Source of the DNA: Saccharicrinis sp963667815 | Lineage (GTDB): Bacteria > Bacteroidota > Bacteroidia > Bacteroidales > Marinilabiliaceae | Strand: one strand, 5' to 3' | NCBI GenBank assembly: GCA_963667815.1 | Contig: OY764021.1 | Length of the DNA: 64,000 nt | In this document: piece by piece, positions 9,326 through 18,005 of the stretch | Layout: each line of letters starts with the position of its first letter | Position numbering within the stretch: the stretch's first letter is position 1 | The notes under the pieces: model-generated | Database searches by the model: none | Seen by the model: only the letters and a program-made list of their open reading frames with translations | What the model was told of the DNA's origin: nothing | Translations under genes and position numbers: made by a program

Positions 9326-10120
9326 ATGAAATACTTAATATATATATTTTTATTCTGTGTAGCCCTTACTTCATGCGAAGAGGATTATCCTAAAGAATAT
9401 GAGGGATTGCCATATATAAGGTTTTCAACTGACGAGCAAGCTACAAGTGTTTATGTTCAGCATCAATATGTTAATTATTTATATTTAGGCGATGAAACTA
9501 TGGTACGTGATACTATTGACATTCCTGTAGAAATAGTTGGAGCAGTTCCTGAACAAGATCTTCATTTGTCATTAGAGGCTTTTGATAGTGATGATTTATC
9601 TTATCCAGAGCGTATTGACAGAAATACAATAAATGCAGAAGCAGGTATTCATTATGTACCTTTTGATGATGCCGAAATGTATGACTTACTTACTTTTCAT
9701 GCAGGAAGAATGCAGGATACAATCTCTGTAATTATTTTAAGAGATGCTAGCTTACAAGAAAGTACATATCGTTTAACATTTAAATTATCAGATTCTGAAC
9801 ATTCCATAGTAGCTGATAATGATGAAAATAGAGCTGTTGTTTATATGGCAGACAGATTAAGTCAGCCAAGTAACTGGAGTAGCCTTTTATTCACTTTGGG
9901 AAATTACGGGTTTGTTAAACATGAATTCATGATAAGGCATTCAGATCTAATTTGGAATGATGAGGATGTTGAGATGATTGCTAACGATTCATTTTTAAGT
10001 TCTTATTATAAATACAAGTTTATGCAAGACTTGGAAGCTGAAAATGAAGCTTTGGGTGAAAATGGTCCTCTAAAAGAAGCAGATGGAACTGTGGTTACGT
10101 TCCAGTATAGTTATTATTAA
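9326..10120 (+). CDS. DUF4843-type surface lipoprotein
   Basis: A 264-residue predicted lipoprotein, signal ending CVALTSCEED (lipidated Cys near 17). The remainder looks like paired Ig/Calx-like beta domains, with the stretch GIHYVPFDD in the first half and DTISVIILRDASLQESTYRLTFKL around residues 130-160. Size, position after SusD and the pattern match what I know of DUF4843 lipoproteins, accessory subunits of some SusCD complexes. I recall that peptide-bound SusCD complexes of Bacteroides thetaiotaomicron carry two extra lipoproteins in the same positions; that comparison is from memory. The gene ends just ahead of the next lipoprotein gene. Confidence 0.75.
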   Translation: MKYLIYIFLFCVALTSCEEDYPKEYEGLPYIRFSTDEQATSVYVQHQYVNYLYLGDETMVRDTIDIPVEIVGAVPEQDLHLSLEAFDSDDLSYPERIDRNTINAEAGIHYVPFDDAEMYDLLTFHAGRMQDTISVIILRDASLQESTYRLTFKLSDSEHSIVADNDENRAVVYMADRLSQPSNWSSLLFTLGNYGFVKHEFMIRHSDLIWNDEDVEMIANDSFLSSYYKYKFMQDLEAENEALGENGPLKEADGTVVTFQYSYY

Positions 10121-10136
10121 TTTGATATTTAAGCAT

Positions 10137-11759
10137 ATGAACATTATGAAATCATATATAAGCTATTGTCTGTTAATTGTTTTATCAGCAATAACAATTT
10201 ACTCATGTTCTGATGATATAGAATATGTGAAGCCACTTCCTGAAATGAATATTGATTTAGGAACGATAAACGAAGTGTATTACTTTAATGATAACCTGGT
10301 TATTGAACCTCAAATAACCTTAGGCGAAAATGTAGAATCCGCTACACATGATTTTTCATTTGAATGGAGTTTGGTTGGCGAAAATAATATAGAAGTAATT
10401 TCACAAGAAAATATACTTAATTATACTTTAGATTCTATAGGTACAATTAATCTGTTATTAGAAGTAACAGATAACAATACCAATATTATTAAATCAAGCA
10501 TTAATACTATTGAAGTAGTAATGAATGGAACAACTAATCAAGGATGGTATGTTTTAAAGGAAACATTAGAAGGGAAAACAGATATTGACGGTTTTTATTT
10601 GATAGCAAAAAATCCTGATTACAATATTGTTGAGAGACTTTTCGGGGAATCATTGGAAGGAGCGCCTGTTTCATTTGCGTTCTCAGACCGTTACCATTAC
10701 AGAGGAATAGATCCATATGAATGGCAATATCCAGCAGCGTTAATGGCATTTAGTAAAAATGATGGTATTGTATTTAATATTGCTAATCAGTACGATGATA
10801 GAGTACTTGCTGGTTTAGAGGATATGTTCTTTCTCGATCCAAGTCAGTCCGAACATACAGTAAATAGTGGTTTAGTATGTAATAACAAGGTTGTTATCTC
10901 TATGGATGACGGTTGTTATGCAATGAACAGTGGTAATCCGGCATTCTTTCCTGCAATGGAAGGTGACTATACAGTAGAAACTAGTTTTGTATCAAAAGGG
11001 AGTTATTATCCTACGTTTACTTATGATAGCAAAAATGAGCGATTTATTGCTTTTGTAAATGATTATTCAAGCCAGGCAGATACATTAGTTGTTTTCAAAG
11101 ATGAATATGACTCATATTACAACAATGGTTTACAAATTTCAGCTAATAATATGAATGGTCAAGTAATATTCATGGAAAATACACTGCATGGTTCAGGATG
11201 GTCTGCAGATACATATGCCTATTCATTATTTAAAGAAAATGGAGTAGATAATTCACTAATTCTTTATGGTTTGGATTATGATAATTTAGTGGGTAGTACA
11301 TATGGAACATATAAAGTTGGAAACTTTAGTCCTATCAACTTTATGCGTAGAATAGATGCGGCAACTTATCCAATGATTGTAGATGCAGATGAATATACTT
11401 TAAATAAAGCAAATAATGTACTTTATTTTGCCAAAGGAAATGTAGTTGGAGCATATAATGTTGATTATGATGAGTATAATGAATCGTTAATAACTGATAT
11501 TCCATCTAATGAAAATGTTACTTTCATTAAGCATATAAAAACTGATTATGAAACAACAGATGTAAATTTTAATGGCCTTGTTGTTGCTACTTATAATTCG
11601 ATTAACGACACTTATAAAATATATCGTTATCAATTTAATGGCTTAAATTCATTAATACTTCAGGATGAAGTCTTAACCGGTCAGGGAAAAGCTGAGAAAA
11701 TACTTTATGTAAGTCCTTCAACTTACTACTGGCCAAGCGATTTATATTTATATAATTAA
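10137..11759 (+). CDS. PKD-like family surface lipoprotein
   Basis: A predicted lipoprotein of 540 residues. The start chosen is ATG 10137 (MNIMKSYIS), 16 bases after the previous stop; a longer frame from 10083 would add 18 residues with no signal character and overlap the previous gene. The signal peptide ends TIYSCSDD. An N-terminal PKD-like beta sandwich follows (about 35-130, including DFSFEWSLVG and INLLLEVTDNNTN), then a larger domain that I would expect to be a beta-propeller-like fold as in PKD_like family lipoproteins next to DUF4843. Its likely place is the outer surface as an accessory of the SusCD importer. A strong terminator follows at 11781-11812, which ends the first part of the operon. 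Confidence 0.7.
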   Translation: MNIMKSYISYCLLIVLSAITIYSCSDDIEYVKPLPEMNIDLGTINEVYYFNDNLVIEPQITLGENVESATHDFSFEWSLVGENNIEVISQENILNYTLDSIGTINLLLEVTDNNTNIIKSSINTIEVVMNGTTNQGWYVLKETLEGKTDIDGFYLIAKNPDYNIVERLFGESLEGAPVSFAFSDRYHYRGIDPYEWQYPAALMAFSKNDGIVFNIANQYDDRVLAGLEDMFFLDPSQSEHTVNSGLVCNNKVVISMDDGCYAMNSGNPAFFPAMEGDYTVETSFVSKGSYYPTFTYDSKNERFIAFVNDYSSQADTLVVFKDEYDSYYNNGLQISANNMNGQVIFMENTLHGSGWSADTYAYSLFKENGVDNSLILYGLDYDNLVGSTYGTYKVGNFSPINFMRRIDAATYPMIVDADEYTLNKANNVLYFAKGNVVGAYNVDYDEYNESLITDIPSNENVTFIKHIKTDYETTDVNFNGLVVATYNSINDTYKIYRYQFNGLNSLILQDEVLTGQGKAEKILYVSPSTYYWPSDLYLYN

Positions 11760-11780
11760 GCAAATTAAATTACTATCATA

Positions 11781-11812
11781 ACAAAAGAGCCTGTAGGCTC
11801 AGGCTCTTTTGT
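11781..11812 (+). terminator. Strong intrinsic terminator after the PKD-like lipoprotein gene
   Basis: ACAAAAGAGCCTG (11781-11793) pairs perfectly with CAGGCTCTTTTGT (11800-11812) around a 6-base loop; the right arm carries its own TTTT. The palindromic ends would let it work on either strand. It separates the SusCD block from the thioredoxin block. Confidence 0.85.
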
Positions 11813-11964
11813 TTCACTTAAATATCATACCTCAATATTTTTTTATTTGTGGAAGGTGTGTGTGTAGGGAGGTATTTCTGATTATTAAACATTGAAAATG
11901 TGTTTGATACAAGTAAATCAGGGAAATAGCGAGTTTAGGAAGATCATTAAAAACAAATTTATAT

Positions 11965-12480
11965 ATGAACAAAATATTATTAATATTCTCATTCTTGGCA
12001 TTATCTACTGCTTCATATTCAATGAAGTATAATGATCAAGAAGTTATTGATACATTGAAAATAGGAGATATTTGTCCTGATTATGCATTTATTGATACTG
12101 CAGGAGTAAAGCAAAGTCTAAAATCATTAAGAGGTAAATATGTTTTTATTGATGTATGGGCAACATGGTGCTCCCCATGTCGTCAGCAGTTTCCATATTT
12201 AAAAGAGTTTGAAGAGATATTTAAATCTGAAGATATAGTTTTTTTAGGAGTCAATGTTGATTTTCAGGATTTCAGGTGGAAAGGTGATGTTCAAAATTTA
12301 AAACCGGCAGGTTTACAATGGATGGTTAAAGATAGAAAAATGTTTAAAGATCAATTTGATATGAAATATTTACCTCGTTGTATTATGTTAGATAAAGAAG
12401 GAAGAATACTTCGTTATAAAATGTCGTTACCATCAAAACCAGAAACTAAAGAATATATTAAGCATTTGCTTGGTTTGTAA
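11965..12480 (+). CDS. Thioredoxin-fold TlpA/ResA-like exported protein
   Basis: A 171-residue AhpC/TSA-Redoxin type thiol-disulfide protein. A signal peptide (about 1-19) precedes the domain; IGDICPDYAFIDTAG opens it and the active site is WATWCSPCRQQFP, with both Cys of CXXC present. The cis-Pro region is MKYLPRCIML. Exported TlpA-like proteins reduce disulfides in the periplasm. It is 18 bases ahead of a second thioredoxin-fold gene and follows the SusCD operon on the same strand, although a terminator intervenes, so it may have its own promoter in the 205-base gap; I could not find a clear TAnnTTTG there. Confidence 0.85.
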   Translation: MNKILLIFSFLALSTASYSMKYNDQEVIDTLKIGDICPDYAFIDTAGVKQSLKSLRGKYVFIDVWATWCSPCRQQFPYLKEFEEIFKSEDIVFLGVNVDFQDFRWKGDVQNLKPAGLQWMVKDRKMFKDQFDMKYLPRCIMLDKEGRILRYKMSLPSKPETKEYIKHLLGL

Positions 12481-12498
12481 TTTTTAAAATATAACAAA

Positions 12499-13665
12499 AT
12501 GAGATTAGAGAGAATGAAGAAGAAATTATGCTTTTTAAGCATTGTCGCTATGGTAGTCTTTACCTTCGGTTTAAAGGCGCAAGAGAGTGATCCACTTTAT
12601 CATATTGTGATTAAGATGGAAAATGTAAATAAGGAAGCACCAGCTATGCTTGGGTTTAAAACCAATACGGGAATGCATATTGATACAGTATTTGCTAATG
12701 CAAATAACGAATTTGTATTTCAAGGAGCTATCCCTAAAATTAACAGAGCATTTTTAAATTTGGCTCATGAAAAAATTGATCCAACAATGCCTCCTAATAA
12801 TGGTGATGGTATTTCAATTTATTTAGAAGATGGTGTACTTTTAGTAGAAGGAAAAGATTCTTTGCAAACAGCTACATTATCTGGTACACCCCTAAATGAA
12901 GATTTTAATAGATTAAGTGCTATTGGAAAAGAGTATACCAGTAAAATCAATGTTATTAATAATCAGTATTCAAAAGCCATGGAAGCAGGAAACAAAGAAT
13001 TGGCTGCAAAAATGGAAACTGAATATGCATCGTTGATGGAAGAAAAAAAGCAAAAGGAACTTGAATTTGTTTATGCAAACAATAACTCAATTGTTAGTTT
13101 AGACTGGTTACGCCAAAATGTAAATGTAATTCAGGAAAAATCTTTGGCTACTAAAGTGTATAGTCAATTTACAGATAAGGTTAAAAAATCTCCTGCTGGA
13201 TTAATTTATTCCAATATTTTAGGTCAAACAAAAGGAGCTGACATAGGTTTTGAGGCACCAGATATTAGTGCTAAACAACCTAGTGGTGAAACTTTAAGTT
13301 TACGTTCTTTACGCGGAAAATATGTGCTATTAGACTTTTGGGCATCATGGTGTGGACCTTGTCGTAGAGAGAATCCAAATTTGGTAAATACATATAATGA
13401 GTTTAAAGATAAAAATTTTACGATTCTGGGTTATTCATTAGATGGAGGTAATAAGGCCTTTGATAATTGGACAGCTGCAATTCAAAAAGATGGATTAGTT
13501 TGGAATCACATCTCAGATCTTGGAGGTTGGAGATGCTTACCAGTTCAACTTTATGGAATTAATAGCGTTCCTTCAAATTTTTTAATTGATCCCAGTGGTA
13601 AAATTATCGCAAAAAATTTAAGAGGAGCTGATTTAGACGCCAAATTAAAAGAGATTTTAAATTAA
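12499..13665 (+). CDS. TlpA-type thiol-disulfide protein with DUF4369-like N-terminal domain
   Basis: A 388-residue exported protein: signal peptide ending GLKAQE (about 28), an N-terminal beta domain of the DUF4369 kind (about 32-130), a helical spacer rich in Lys/Glu (about 140-190) and a C-terminal thioredoxin-like domain (about 250-388) with ISAKQPSGETLSLRSLRGKY and the active site WASWCGPCRREN. This architecture is common in Bacteroidota periplasmic or outer-membrane-associated reductases. A second in-frame ATG at 12514 (MKKKLCFLS) gives an equally good signal peptide and may be the real start. Pairing with the previous gene suggests both act on the same cysteine-containing substrates. 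Confidence 0.88.
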   Translation: MRLERMKKKLCFLSIVAMVVFTFGLKAQESDPLYHIVIKMENVNKEAPAMLGFKTNTGMHIDTVFANANNEFVFQGAIPKINRAFLNLAHEKIDPTMPPNNGDGISIYLEDGVLLVEGKDSLQTATLSGTPLNEDFNRLSAIGKEYTSKINVINNQYSKAMEAGNKELAAKMETEYASLMEEKKQKELEFVYANNNSIVSLDWLRQNVNVIQEKSLATKVYSQFTDKVKKSPAGLIYSNILGQTKGADIGFEAPDISAKQPSGETLSLRSLRGKYVLLDFWASWCGPCRRENPNLVNTYNEFKDKNFTILGYSLDGGNKAFDNWTAAIQKDGLVWNHISDLGGWRCLPVQLYGINSVPSNFLIDPSGKIIAKNLRGADLDAKLKEILN

Positions 13666-13683
13666 TAAGCAAATCAAATTTAT

Positions 13684-13745
13684 ATGAAACGAGCCATAAA
13701 ATATCATTCTCTCATTTGGGAATTATTATAATAGGCGAGTTTCAT
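13684..13745 (+). repeat. Imperfect inverted repeat in the thioredoxin-protease gap
   Basis: ATGAAACGAGCC (13684-13695) faces GGCGAGTTTCAT (13734-13745). Seven outer and three inner pairs flank a symmetrical GA/GA mismatch. No T-run follows, so this is not a standard terminator; it may be an mRNA processing or stability element. Confidence 0.45.
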
Positions 13746-13773
13746 GTGGCAATTAAAATCAAATTAAAAACAC

Positions 13774-14655
13774 ATGAATAAATATATTATTTCGTTCATT
13801 TTACTTGTAGCATTTTCGGTTAGTGGAATAAGTCAAAAAGTTAGTTTCTATAATTTTGAACAGCTACCAAAAGTTATCAATGAAAATTTAATGAAAGTTC
13901 AGCAGGATCATCCTTTTGCATCGCTAACGGAATTGAAAGATAACTGCATTAATGCAAAAAATGAACAAGGGATTAATTATACAAATCTGCCAAAAGTCAA
14001 CAAAAAGGTTTTAAAAACAAAAGATTTGGTGCAAACTATAAAACCTACATCATTGGTATTATGCAAACTAAAAAGAGGTTTTGGAGTTTATGATGATTTT
14101 GTGTTGATAGGAGCTTCTGCAGTTGTTATTTCAGAAGATGGATTATGCATTTCAAACTATCACGTATTTGAATCATTAATTAATGAAGGACAAAGCATGA
14201 TGCCTCAGGATAGTTTGTTTTTTGCTGCAGATTCACATGGAAATGTTTACGAAATAACAGGTGTGGAAAGTTATAGTAATTCAGCAGATTTAGCTTTGTT
14301 TACTATTGATACGCGGGGAAAAAAGTTAGCATGTGCTCCGCTTGGAAATGATTTGCAGGTTGGAGAAAATGTCCATACAATGACAGCTCCTAACCAACAA
14401 GCATATTACTACACACAAGGAATTGTAGCACGTAACTCAGGATTTGATAATAATCCATGGGAAAATAGAAGTGAAATTACTGCAGACTTTGCCATTGGTT
14501 CCAGTGGAGGCCCCGTATTTGACGACAAAGGAAACTTGGTTTCTATTGTTTCTTCAACAACTTCGGTTTATGCCGGAAATGGAAATAGCAGAGATTGGCA
14601 AATGGTTATGAAATTATGTATTCCTGTTAGCTCTGTTAAAAAATTGGTTAATTAG
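13774..14655 (+). CDS. Exported trypsin-like (HtrA-type) serine protease
   Basis: A 293-residue protein with a signal peptide (about 1-20, ending SGISQK) and one chymotrypsin-fold protease domain. The triad is readable: His130 in CISNYHVF, Asp172 in NSADLALF, and Ser244 in IGSSGGPVF. There is no PDZ domain, unlike DegP/HtrA, and the N-terminal about 80 residues after the signal are unassigned. Location would be periplasm or surface. It follows the two thioredoxin-fold genes by 109 bases, with an inverted repeat between them and a terminator after it, so the three may work as a reduce-and-cleave set. The substrate is not known. Confidence 0.85.
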   Translation: MNKYIISFILLVAFSVSGISQKVSFYNFEQLPKVINENLMKVQQDHPFASLTELKDNCINAKNEQGINYTNLPKVNKKVLKTKDLVQTIKPTSLVLCKLKRGFGVYDDFVLIGASAVVISEDGLCISNYHVFESLINEGQSMMPQDSLFFAADSHGNVYEITGVESYSNSADLALFTIDTRGKKLACAPLGNDLQVGENVHTMTAPNQQAYYYTQGIVARNSGFDNNPWENRSEITADFAIGSSGGPVFDDKGNLVSIVSSTTSVYAGNGNSRDWQMVMKLCIPVSSVKKLVN

Positions 14656-14686
14656 TATAGGTTAATTAATAATTGTGTATTTAAGC

Positions 14687-14720
14687 AATGTCTGGTATAA
14701 TTTTATGCCGGACATTTTTT
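14687..14720 (+). terminator. Intrinsic terminator after the protease gene
   Basis: AATGTCTGGTATAA (14687-14700) pairs with TTATGCCGGACATT (14703-14716) using two G-U wobbles, followed by a T-run. The direct loop is two bases, so the top pairs probably open. Confidence 0.85.
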
Positions 14721-14770
14721 ATTTATACAGGTTATATTGCTTAGTTGCTCCTTTCTTTAAAATTTTCAAT

Positions 14771-14778
14771 TACTTTTG
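14771..14778 (+). promoter_or_regulatory. Candidate -7 element for the SGNH lipoprotein gene
   Basis: TACTTTTG matches TAnnTTTG and lies 22 bases before the ATG at 14801. A TTG at 14745 is 23 bases upstream, longer than the usual 19-20. Confidence 0.5.
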
Positions 14779-14800
14779 ATGTACCAAAAAATAAGCAACA

Positions 14801-15472
14801 ATGAAGAAATTACTATTATTATTAAGTTTAACCCTTTCAATTTTTGCATGTACGCAACAAAAATCACGTAATATAATCGCCTTAGGCGATTCAAATGGAG
14901 CTTTTGATATCGGATGGGTAATGAAAATTGACTCAATTCTTGTAAATGATACCGTTAAAAATTACTCAAAAGGTGGTAGAACAATTGGATTTGATAATTT
15001 AGGAAGAGCTGAGTTGAATGAGTTAAAAATGATGGAGAGTCAATTGAAAGATGCTGATTCAACCCTAAAAAATATAGATATTGTTATCCTAAGTCTGGGA
15101 ACAAATGATTGTAAAGCATGCTTTGATTCATTACAATATCAGGTGCCTGAAAATATGAAAAAAGTAATTGATTATGTAAAGTCTTTTCCATATTCAAACG
15201 GTAAAACGCCTAGAATTATATGGCTAATGCCACCTCAGGTAGCTCCGGATTCAATGTTAATTGCAAAATATACAGGAATATCAGAACGTCTGGATAATTT
15301 GATCCCTAAAATGATTGATGTGGCTAAAGAGGAAGGTATTGAATACGTAGAATTACGACCTGTAACAACACCTAATTTTGCTGAAATTACAAAAGATGGC
15401 ATTCACTTTAAACATGAAGGCTACAACAGAATTGGAAAAGTTATTAGTGAAAAGATAAATGAGAAGAGATAG
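14801..15472 (+). CDS. SGNH/GDSL-family hydrolase, lipoprotein
   Basis: A 223-residue esterase/acetylhydrolase-like lipoprotein. The signal ends LSIFACTQQ with the lipidated Cys at 17. SGNH blocks: nucleophile Ser31 in ALGDSNGAF, Gly in the YSKGGRT loop (block II), Asn102 in LGTNDCKA (block III), and Asp199/His202 in KDGIHFKHEG (block V). These enzymes remove acetyl or other acyl groups from sugars, lipids or peptidoglycan; the substrate here cannot be decided. It has its own promoter-like sequence and terminators on both sides, so it is a single-gene unit. Confidence 0.88.
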   Translation: MKKLLLLLSLTLSIFACTQQKSRNIIALGDSNGAFDIGWVMKIDSILVNDTVKNYSKGGRTIGFDNLGRAELNELKMMESQLKDADSTLKNIDIVILSLGTNDCKACFDSLQYQVPENMKKVIDYVKSFPYSNGKTPRIIWLMPPQVAPDSMLIAKYTGISERLDNLIPKMIDVAKEEGIEYVELRPVTTPNFAEITKDGIHFKHEGYNRIGKVISEKINEKR

Positions 15473-15496
15473 TATTTCTTCATTAACGATTTATAT

Positions 15497-15543
15497 AATC
15501 CAGTCAGGTTTATTTATTCAAGACAAATAAACCTGACTGGATT
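15497..15543. terminator. Long bidirectional terminator between convergent genes
   Basis: A perfect 19-base stem: left arm 15497-15515 beginning AATCCAGTCAGG, right arm 15525-15543, with a 9-base loop and TTTTTTTT after it on plus; the AT-rich flank serves the minus direction. It separates the SGNH gene from the minus-strand outer-membrane-like gene. Confidence 0.92.
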
Positions 15544-15552
15544 TTTTTTCAA

Positions 15553-16587
15553 TTACAAAATTGGAATACCAACAGATATAGCTGGAGCTATATTTTTAAA
15601 TGCTCCGTCAAAATATATCTTAGGTGTTATATTAAAATGTTTTCCCACCTTGTGAGTAATTGATAAACTAAATGTATCGTTATTATATAAACTTCCGTTC
15701 TTATTTAAAAGATACCCTACTTTAAAAGTGTACGATCGACTTTTTTCTGGATCTTCAGAAAAATCTCTGGAATAACCAATATTTAAAAAGTGATTAATAT
15801 TACCCTCTTTACTTTCTGAAAAATCATATTGCCATTCGTATCCAACAAAATATTTGTTTTTAGTAATCCCCTTACTACCAAACGAAAGAGCCATGGTGGC
15901 CTCCAAACTTGAAGCAAACGTATTTTTAACACTTTCAATACTAGAACCTAGCGAAAGTTCTATCTGATCGTTAGCTCTTTTATAATTTTCATTAATTTTT
16001 TTGTATTCAAGATCCTCATTAACTAAAAAATCAGCTTTTTCTATATGTTTACTCTTTTGGTTTAGATAGTTTTGCATTACAGAATCGATTACTGTAAGCA
16101 TATCTTTCGATTTAATGGACTTTAGCTGATCCATCTCATCAAATAAAATGTTTATTACGAAGAACTTATTTTCGAATTGAAATTGATGTTTTTGCAAGTA
16201 GTATAGGTTCTCAGAAAAATCATCTGATGAGATTATTTTGTTAGGTATTTTTCTTTCCTCTATTGATAGTTCATAAAAAGGATTTGGATTTGATCTTTCA
16301 AAATAATAGTTTGTTTTCGAATTCTCATTTAATATTTTAATGAACCTGGGTGCTGATTGAAGCATCTCTTCAATATTCGAAGATTTTGAAAAAGAAAATA
16401 ATCTGTCAATATAACTTGTGATAAATGCTGTGTCCAGTTCATATTTATTTACATCAATACTCCGTATTTCTATTGCAGCATTATTAGGTAATGATATTTT
16501 AATGATATCTTTTTTTTCTTCTGCCTTTGTATTTATTAATGATAATATAAGTATGAAGAATCCTGATAGTATTATTTTTTTAGTCAT
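15553..16587 (-). CDS. Hypothetical exported protein, probable outer-membrane beta-barrel C-terminus
   Basis: A 344-residue protein I do not recognise. A signal peptide is clear (about 1-22, ending INTKAEEK). Residues about 30-200 are mixed and Lys/Asn/Glu-rich. From about 210 onward there are alternating amphipathic strands (IELSLGSSIESV, FVGYEWQYDF, HFLNIGYSRDF, YTFKVGYLLN, FSLSITHKVG) and the last residues AISVGIPIL resemble the closing strand of an outer-membrane barrel. It is the third gene of a minus-strand unit, 11 bases after a coiled-coil membrane protein and downstream of an ECF sigma factor, so it is a likely target or sensor of that sigma system. Function unknown. Confidence 0.7.
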   Translation of the reverse strand: MTKKIILSGFFILILSLINTKAEEKKDIIKISLPNNAAIEIRSIDVNKYELDTAFITSYIDRLFSFSKSSNIEEMLQSAPRFIKILNENSKTNYYFERSNPNPFYELSIEERKIPNKIISSDDFSENLYYLQKHQFQFENKFFVINILFDEMDQLKSIKSKDMLTVIDSVMQNYLNQKSKHIEKADFLVNEDLEYKKINENYKRANDQIELSLGSSIESVKNTFASSLEATMALSFGSKGITKNKYFVGYEWQYDFSESKEGNINHFLNIGYSRDFSEDPEKSRSYTFKVGYLLNKNGSLYNNDTFSLSITHKVGKHFNITPKIYFDGAFKNIAPAISVGIPIL

Positions 16588-16598
16588 TGTTATTTGTG

Positions 16599-17303
16599 TT
16601 AAAATCGAATACCCTGTTGAGTTGGCGCCTTGTAAACAGTGTTCTCTTGTTTATTGAATATGGTAAATTTTAATTTTTTGCTTTGATTATTAGTCTTTAT
16701 AGGATCTAATTTAGAATTAGTAGTTTTGATATTTTCTGATTCGTAGACTTTTAAAACTTGATCATTGTTATCTTCGGAACGAACTATTTGTGGCTTTGAG
16801 TTTTTATTAAAATTACCAGCTAAAAACTCAATACTGTCGCTTAAAGTTTGATTTATATTGTATTGTTCCTGTATTAAACGTTTTAATTCAGTGAGTTCAT
16901 TATTAAGAATTTCATTTTGATATTTTAATTGGTTTCGGTTTTTGTTATCTATTTCAGTATTAGTATTGATTGCTTTTATAATGGTATCTGTTTTTATTAT
17001 AGTTTTTGTTCGCTGTTGATTTTTTAATTGTTGAATCTCTTCGCCCAGTGTATGTATGTTTCCTATTAAAGCAATTTTTTCTTTTTTCAATTTGTGATTA
17101 TTAACCATTGAATATGCTAATCCGGAACATAAAAGAACTATTATAAATATAGATGCTATTTTAGGCCATGTATAAATAGTCTTTTTTTCCACTTTTCCAT
17201 TGATAGAATTCCATACTAAGTCTTTATTAAAACCAAAGTCTGATTTTCTATTTTCCCAACTTTCAATGGCTTTTTTGATATCTCTTTCAACTAATTCACT
17301 CAT
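16599..17303 (-). CDS. Membrane-anchored coiled-coil protein, putative anti-sigma factor
   Basis: A protein of 234 residues. The start was placed at ATG 17303 because it overlaps the sigma stop as ATGA (17300-17303), the classic coupling arrangement; the longer start at 17312 would add three residues. About 45 cytoplasmic residues precede one transmembrane helix (IASIFIIVLLCSGLAYSMV, about 48-67). The periplasmic part is a long heptad-like coiled coil (about 70-165, with IALIGNIHTLGEEIQQLKNQ and LNNELTELKRLIQEQ), ending in a Lys/Asn-rich tail. I see neither a zinc anti-sigma motif nor a FecR domain, so the anti-sigma role rests on topology and overlap with the sigma gene. Confidence 0.7.
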   Translation of the reverse strand: MSELVERDIKKAIESWENRKSDFGFNKDLVWNSINGKVEKKTIYTWPKIASIFIIVLLCSGLAYSMVNNHKLKKEKIALIGNIHTLGEEIQQLKNQQRTKTIIKTDTIIKAINTNTEIDNKNRNQLKYQNEILNNELTELKRLIQEQYNINQTLSDSIEFLAGNFNKNSKPQIVRSEDNNDQVLKVYESENIKTTNSKLDPIKTNNQSKKLKFTIFNKQENTVYKAPTQQGIRF

Positions 17304-17848
17304 CTTATACAAGTATTGTAAGTTTGTTTCTCTATCTTTTTAATCATCTCTTTTAATTGAAAACGAGCTTTTCGTAACTGAGATTTAGAAGTACTAACTG
17401 TAATTCCCAGTTTACTTGCAATCTCCTCGTGTTTATAACCCTCAATTACATATAAGCTAAATACCGTTCTATAACCATCCGGTAAGTTCAAAATCATCTT
17501 AACTAAATCCTCTTCCAGTAATTTTTCGTCCGACGTTATTGGAGCTTCCTCTTGGTTTTCGATTAAATCCAATTCCATAAAAAACAATTTTCTTTTTCGG
17601 AGCTCCATAAGGCATTCGTTAATGGCAATTTTTTTCATCCAAGCACGTAATACAATTTCATCACTAATAGAAGTTTTTTCAATGTGGTCGAATATTTTTA
17701 AAAAACTTTTTGAAAGTACATCATGTGCATCAACCTGATTATTCATATATCGGAAACAAATTCTAAATAAATAGTCTCCATATAATTGAAATAACCTATG
17801 CTGTGCTTTCGATCGTTTCTTTTTTAATTCTCTGATTAGTTTGTTCAC
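17300..17848 (-). CDS. ECF RNA polymerase sigma factor (second system)
   Basis: A 182-residue ECF sigma factor. Region 2 spans about 10-80 (QHRLFQLYGDYLFRICFRYM, DAHDVLSKSFLKIFDHIEK), region 4 about 115-170 (LPDGYRTVFSLYVIEGYKHE, helix-turn-helix IASKLGITVSTSKSQLRKAR). Its stop overlaps the start of the membrane coiled-coil gene by four bases, pointing to stoichiometric, coupled synthesis. There is no SusC gene in this unit, unlike the sigma factor at 2.3 kb. The gene is divergent from the xylose operon with a 228-base gap between them; regulation of xylose genes by it is possible but nothing in the sequence shows it. Confidence 0.92.
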   Translation of the reverse strand: MNKLIRELKKKRSKAQHRLFQLYGDYLFRICFRYMNNQVDAHDVLSKSFLKIFDHIEKTSISDEIVLRAWMKKIAINECLMELRKRKLFFMELDLIENQEEAPITSDEKLLEEDLVKMILNLPDGYRTVFSLYVIEGYKHEEIASKLGITVSTSKSQLRKARFQLKEMIKKIEKQTYNTCIR

Positions 17849-18005
17849 TTTTTAAAATTTGGTCTCTGTTTTAAAAATGCAGAATGGTTTAATAAGGTTG
17901 CCTGGGATATCAATTTTATTAGAATTATTATGAATAGTGATGTTTAAAGTATTGAAAAATAGTTGCTAATATATAAATGTTAAATGTTAAAAAAATATGT
18001 TTCTC

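Noticed and set aside
10083..10136. 18-residue N-terminal extension of the PKD-like lipoprotein
   Set aside because: It overlaps the previous gene and would bury the lipoprotein signal peptide that starts at 10137.
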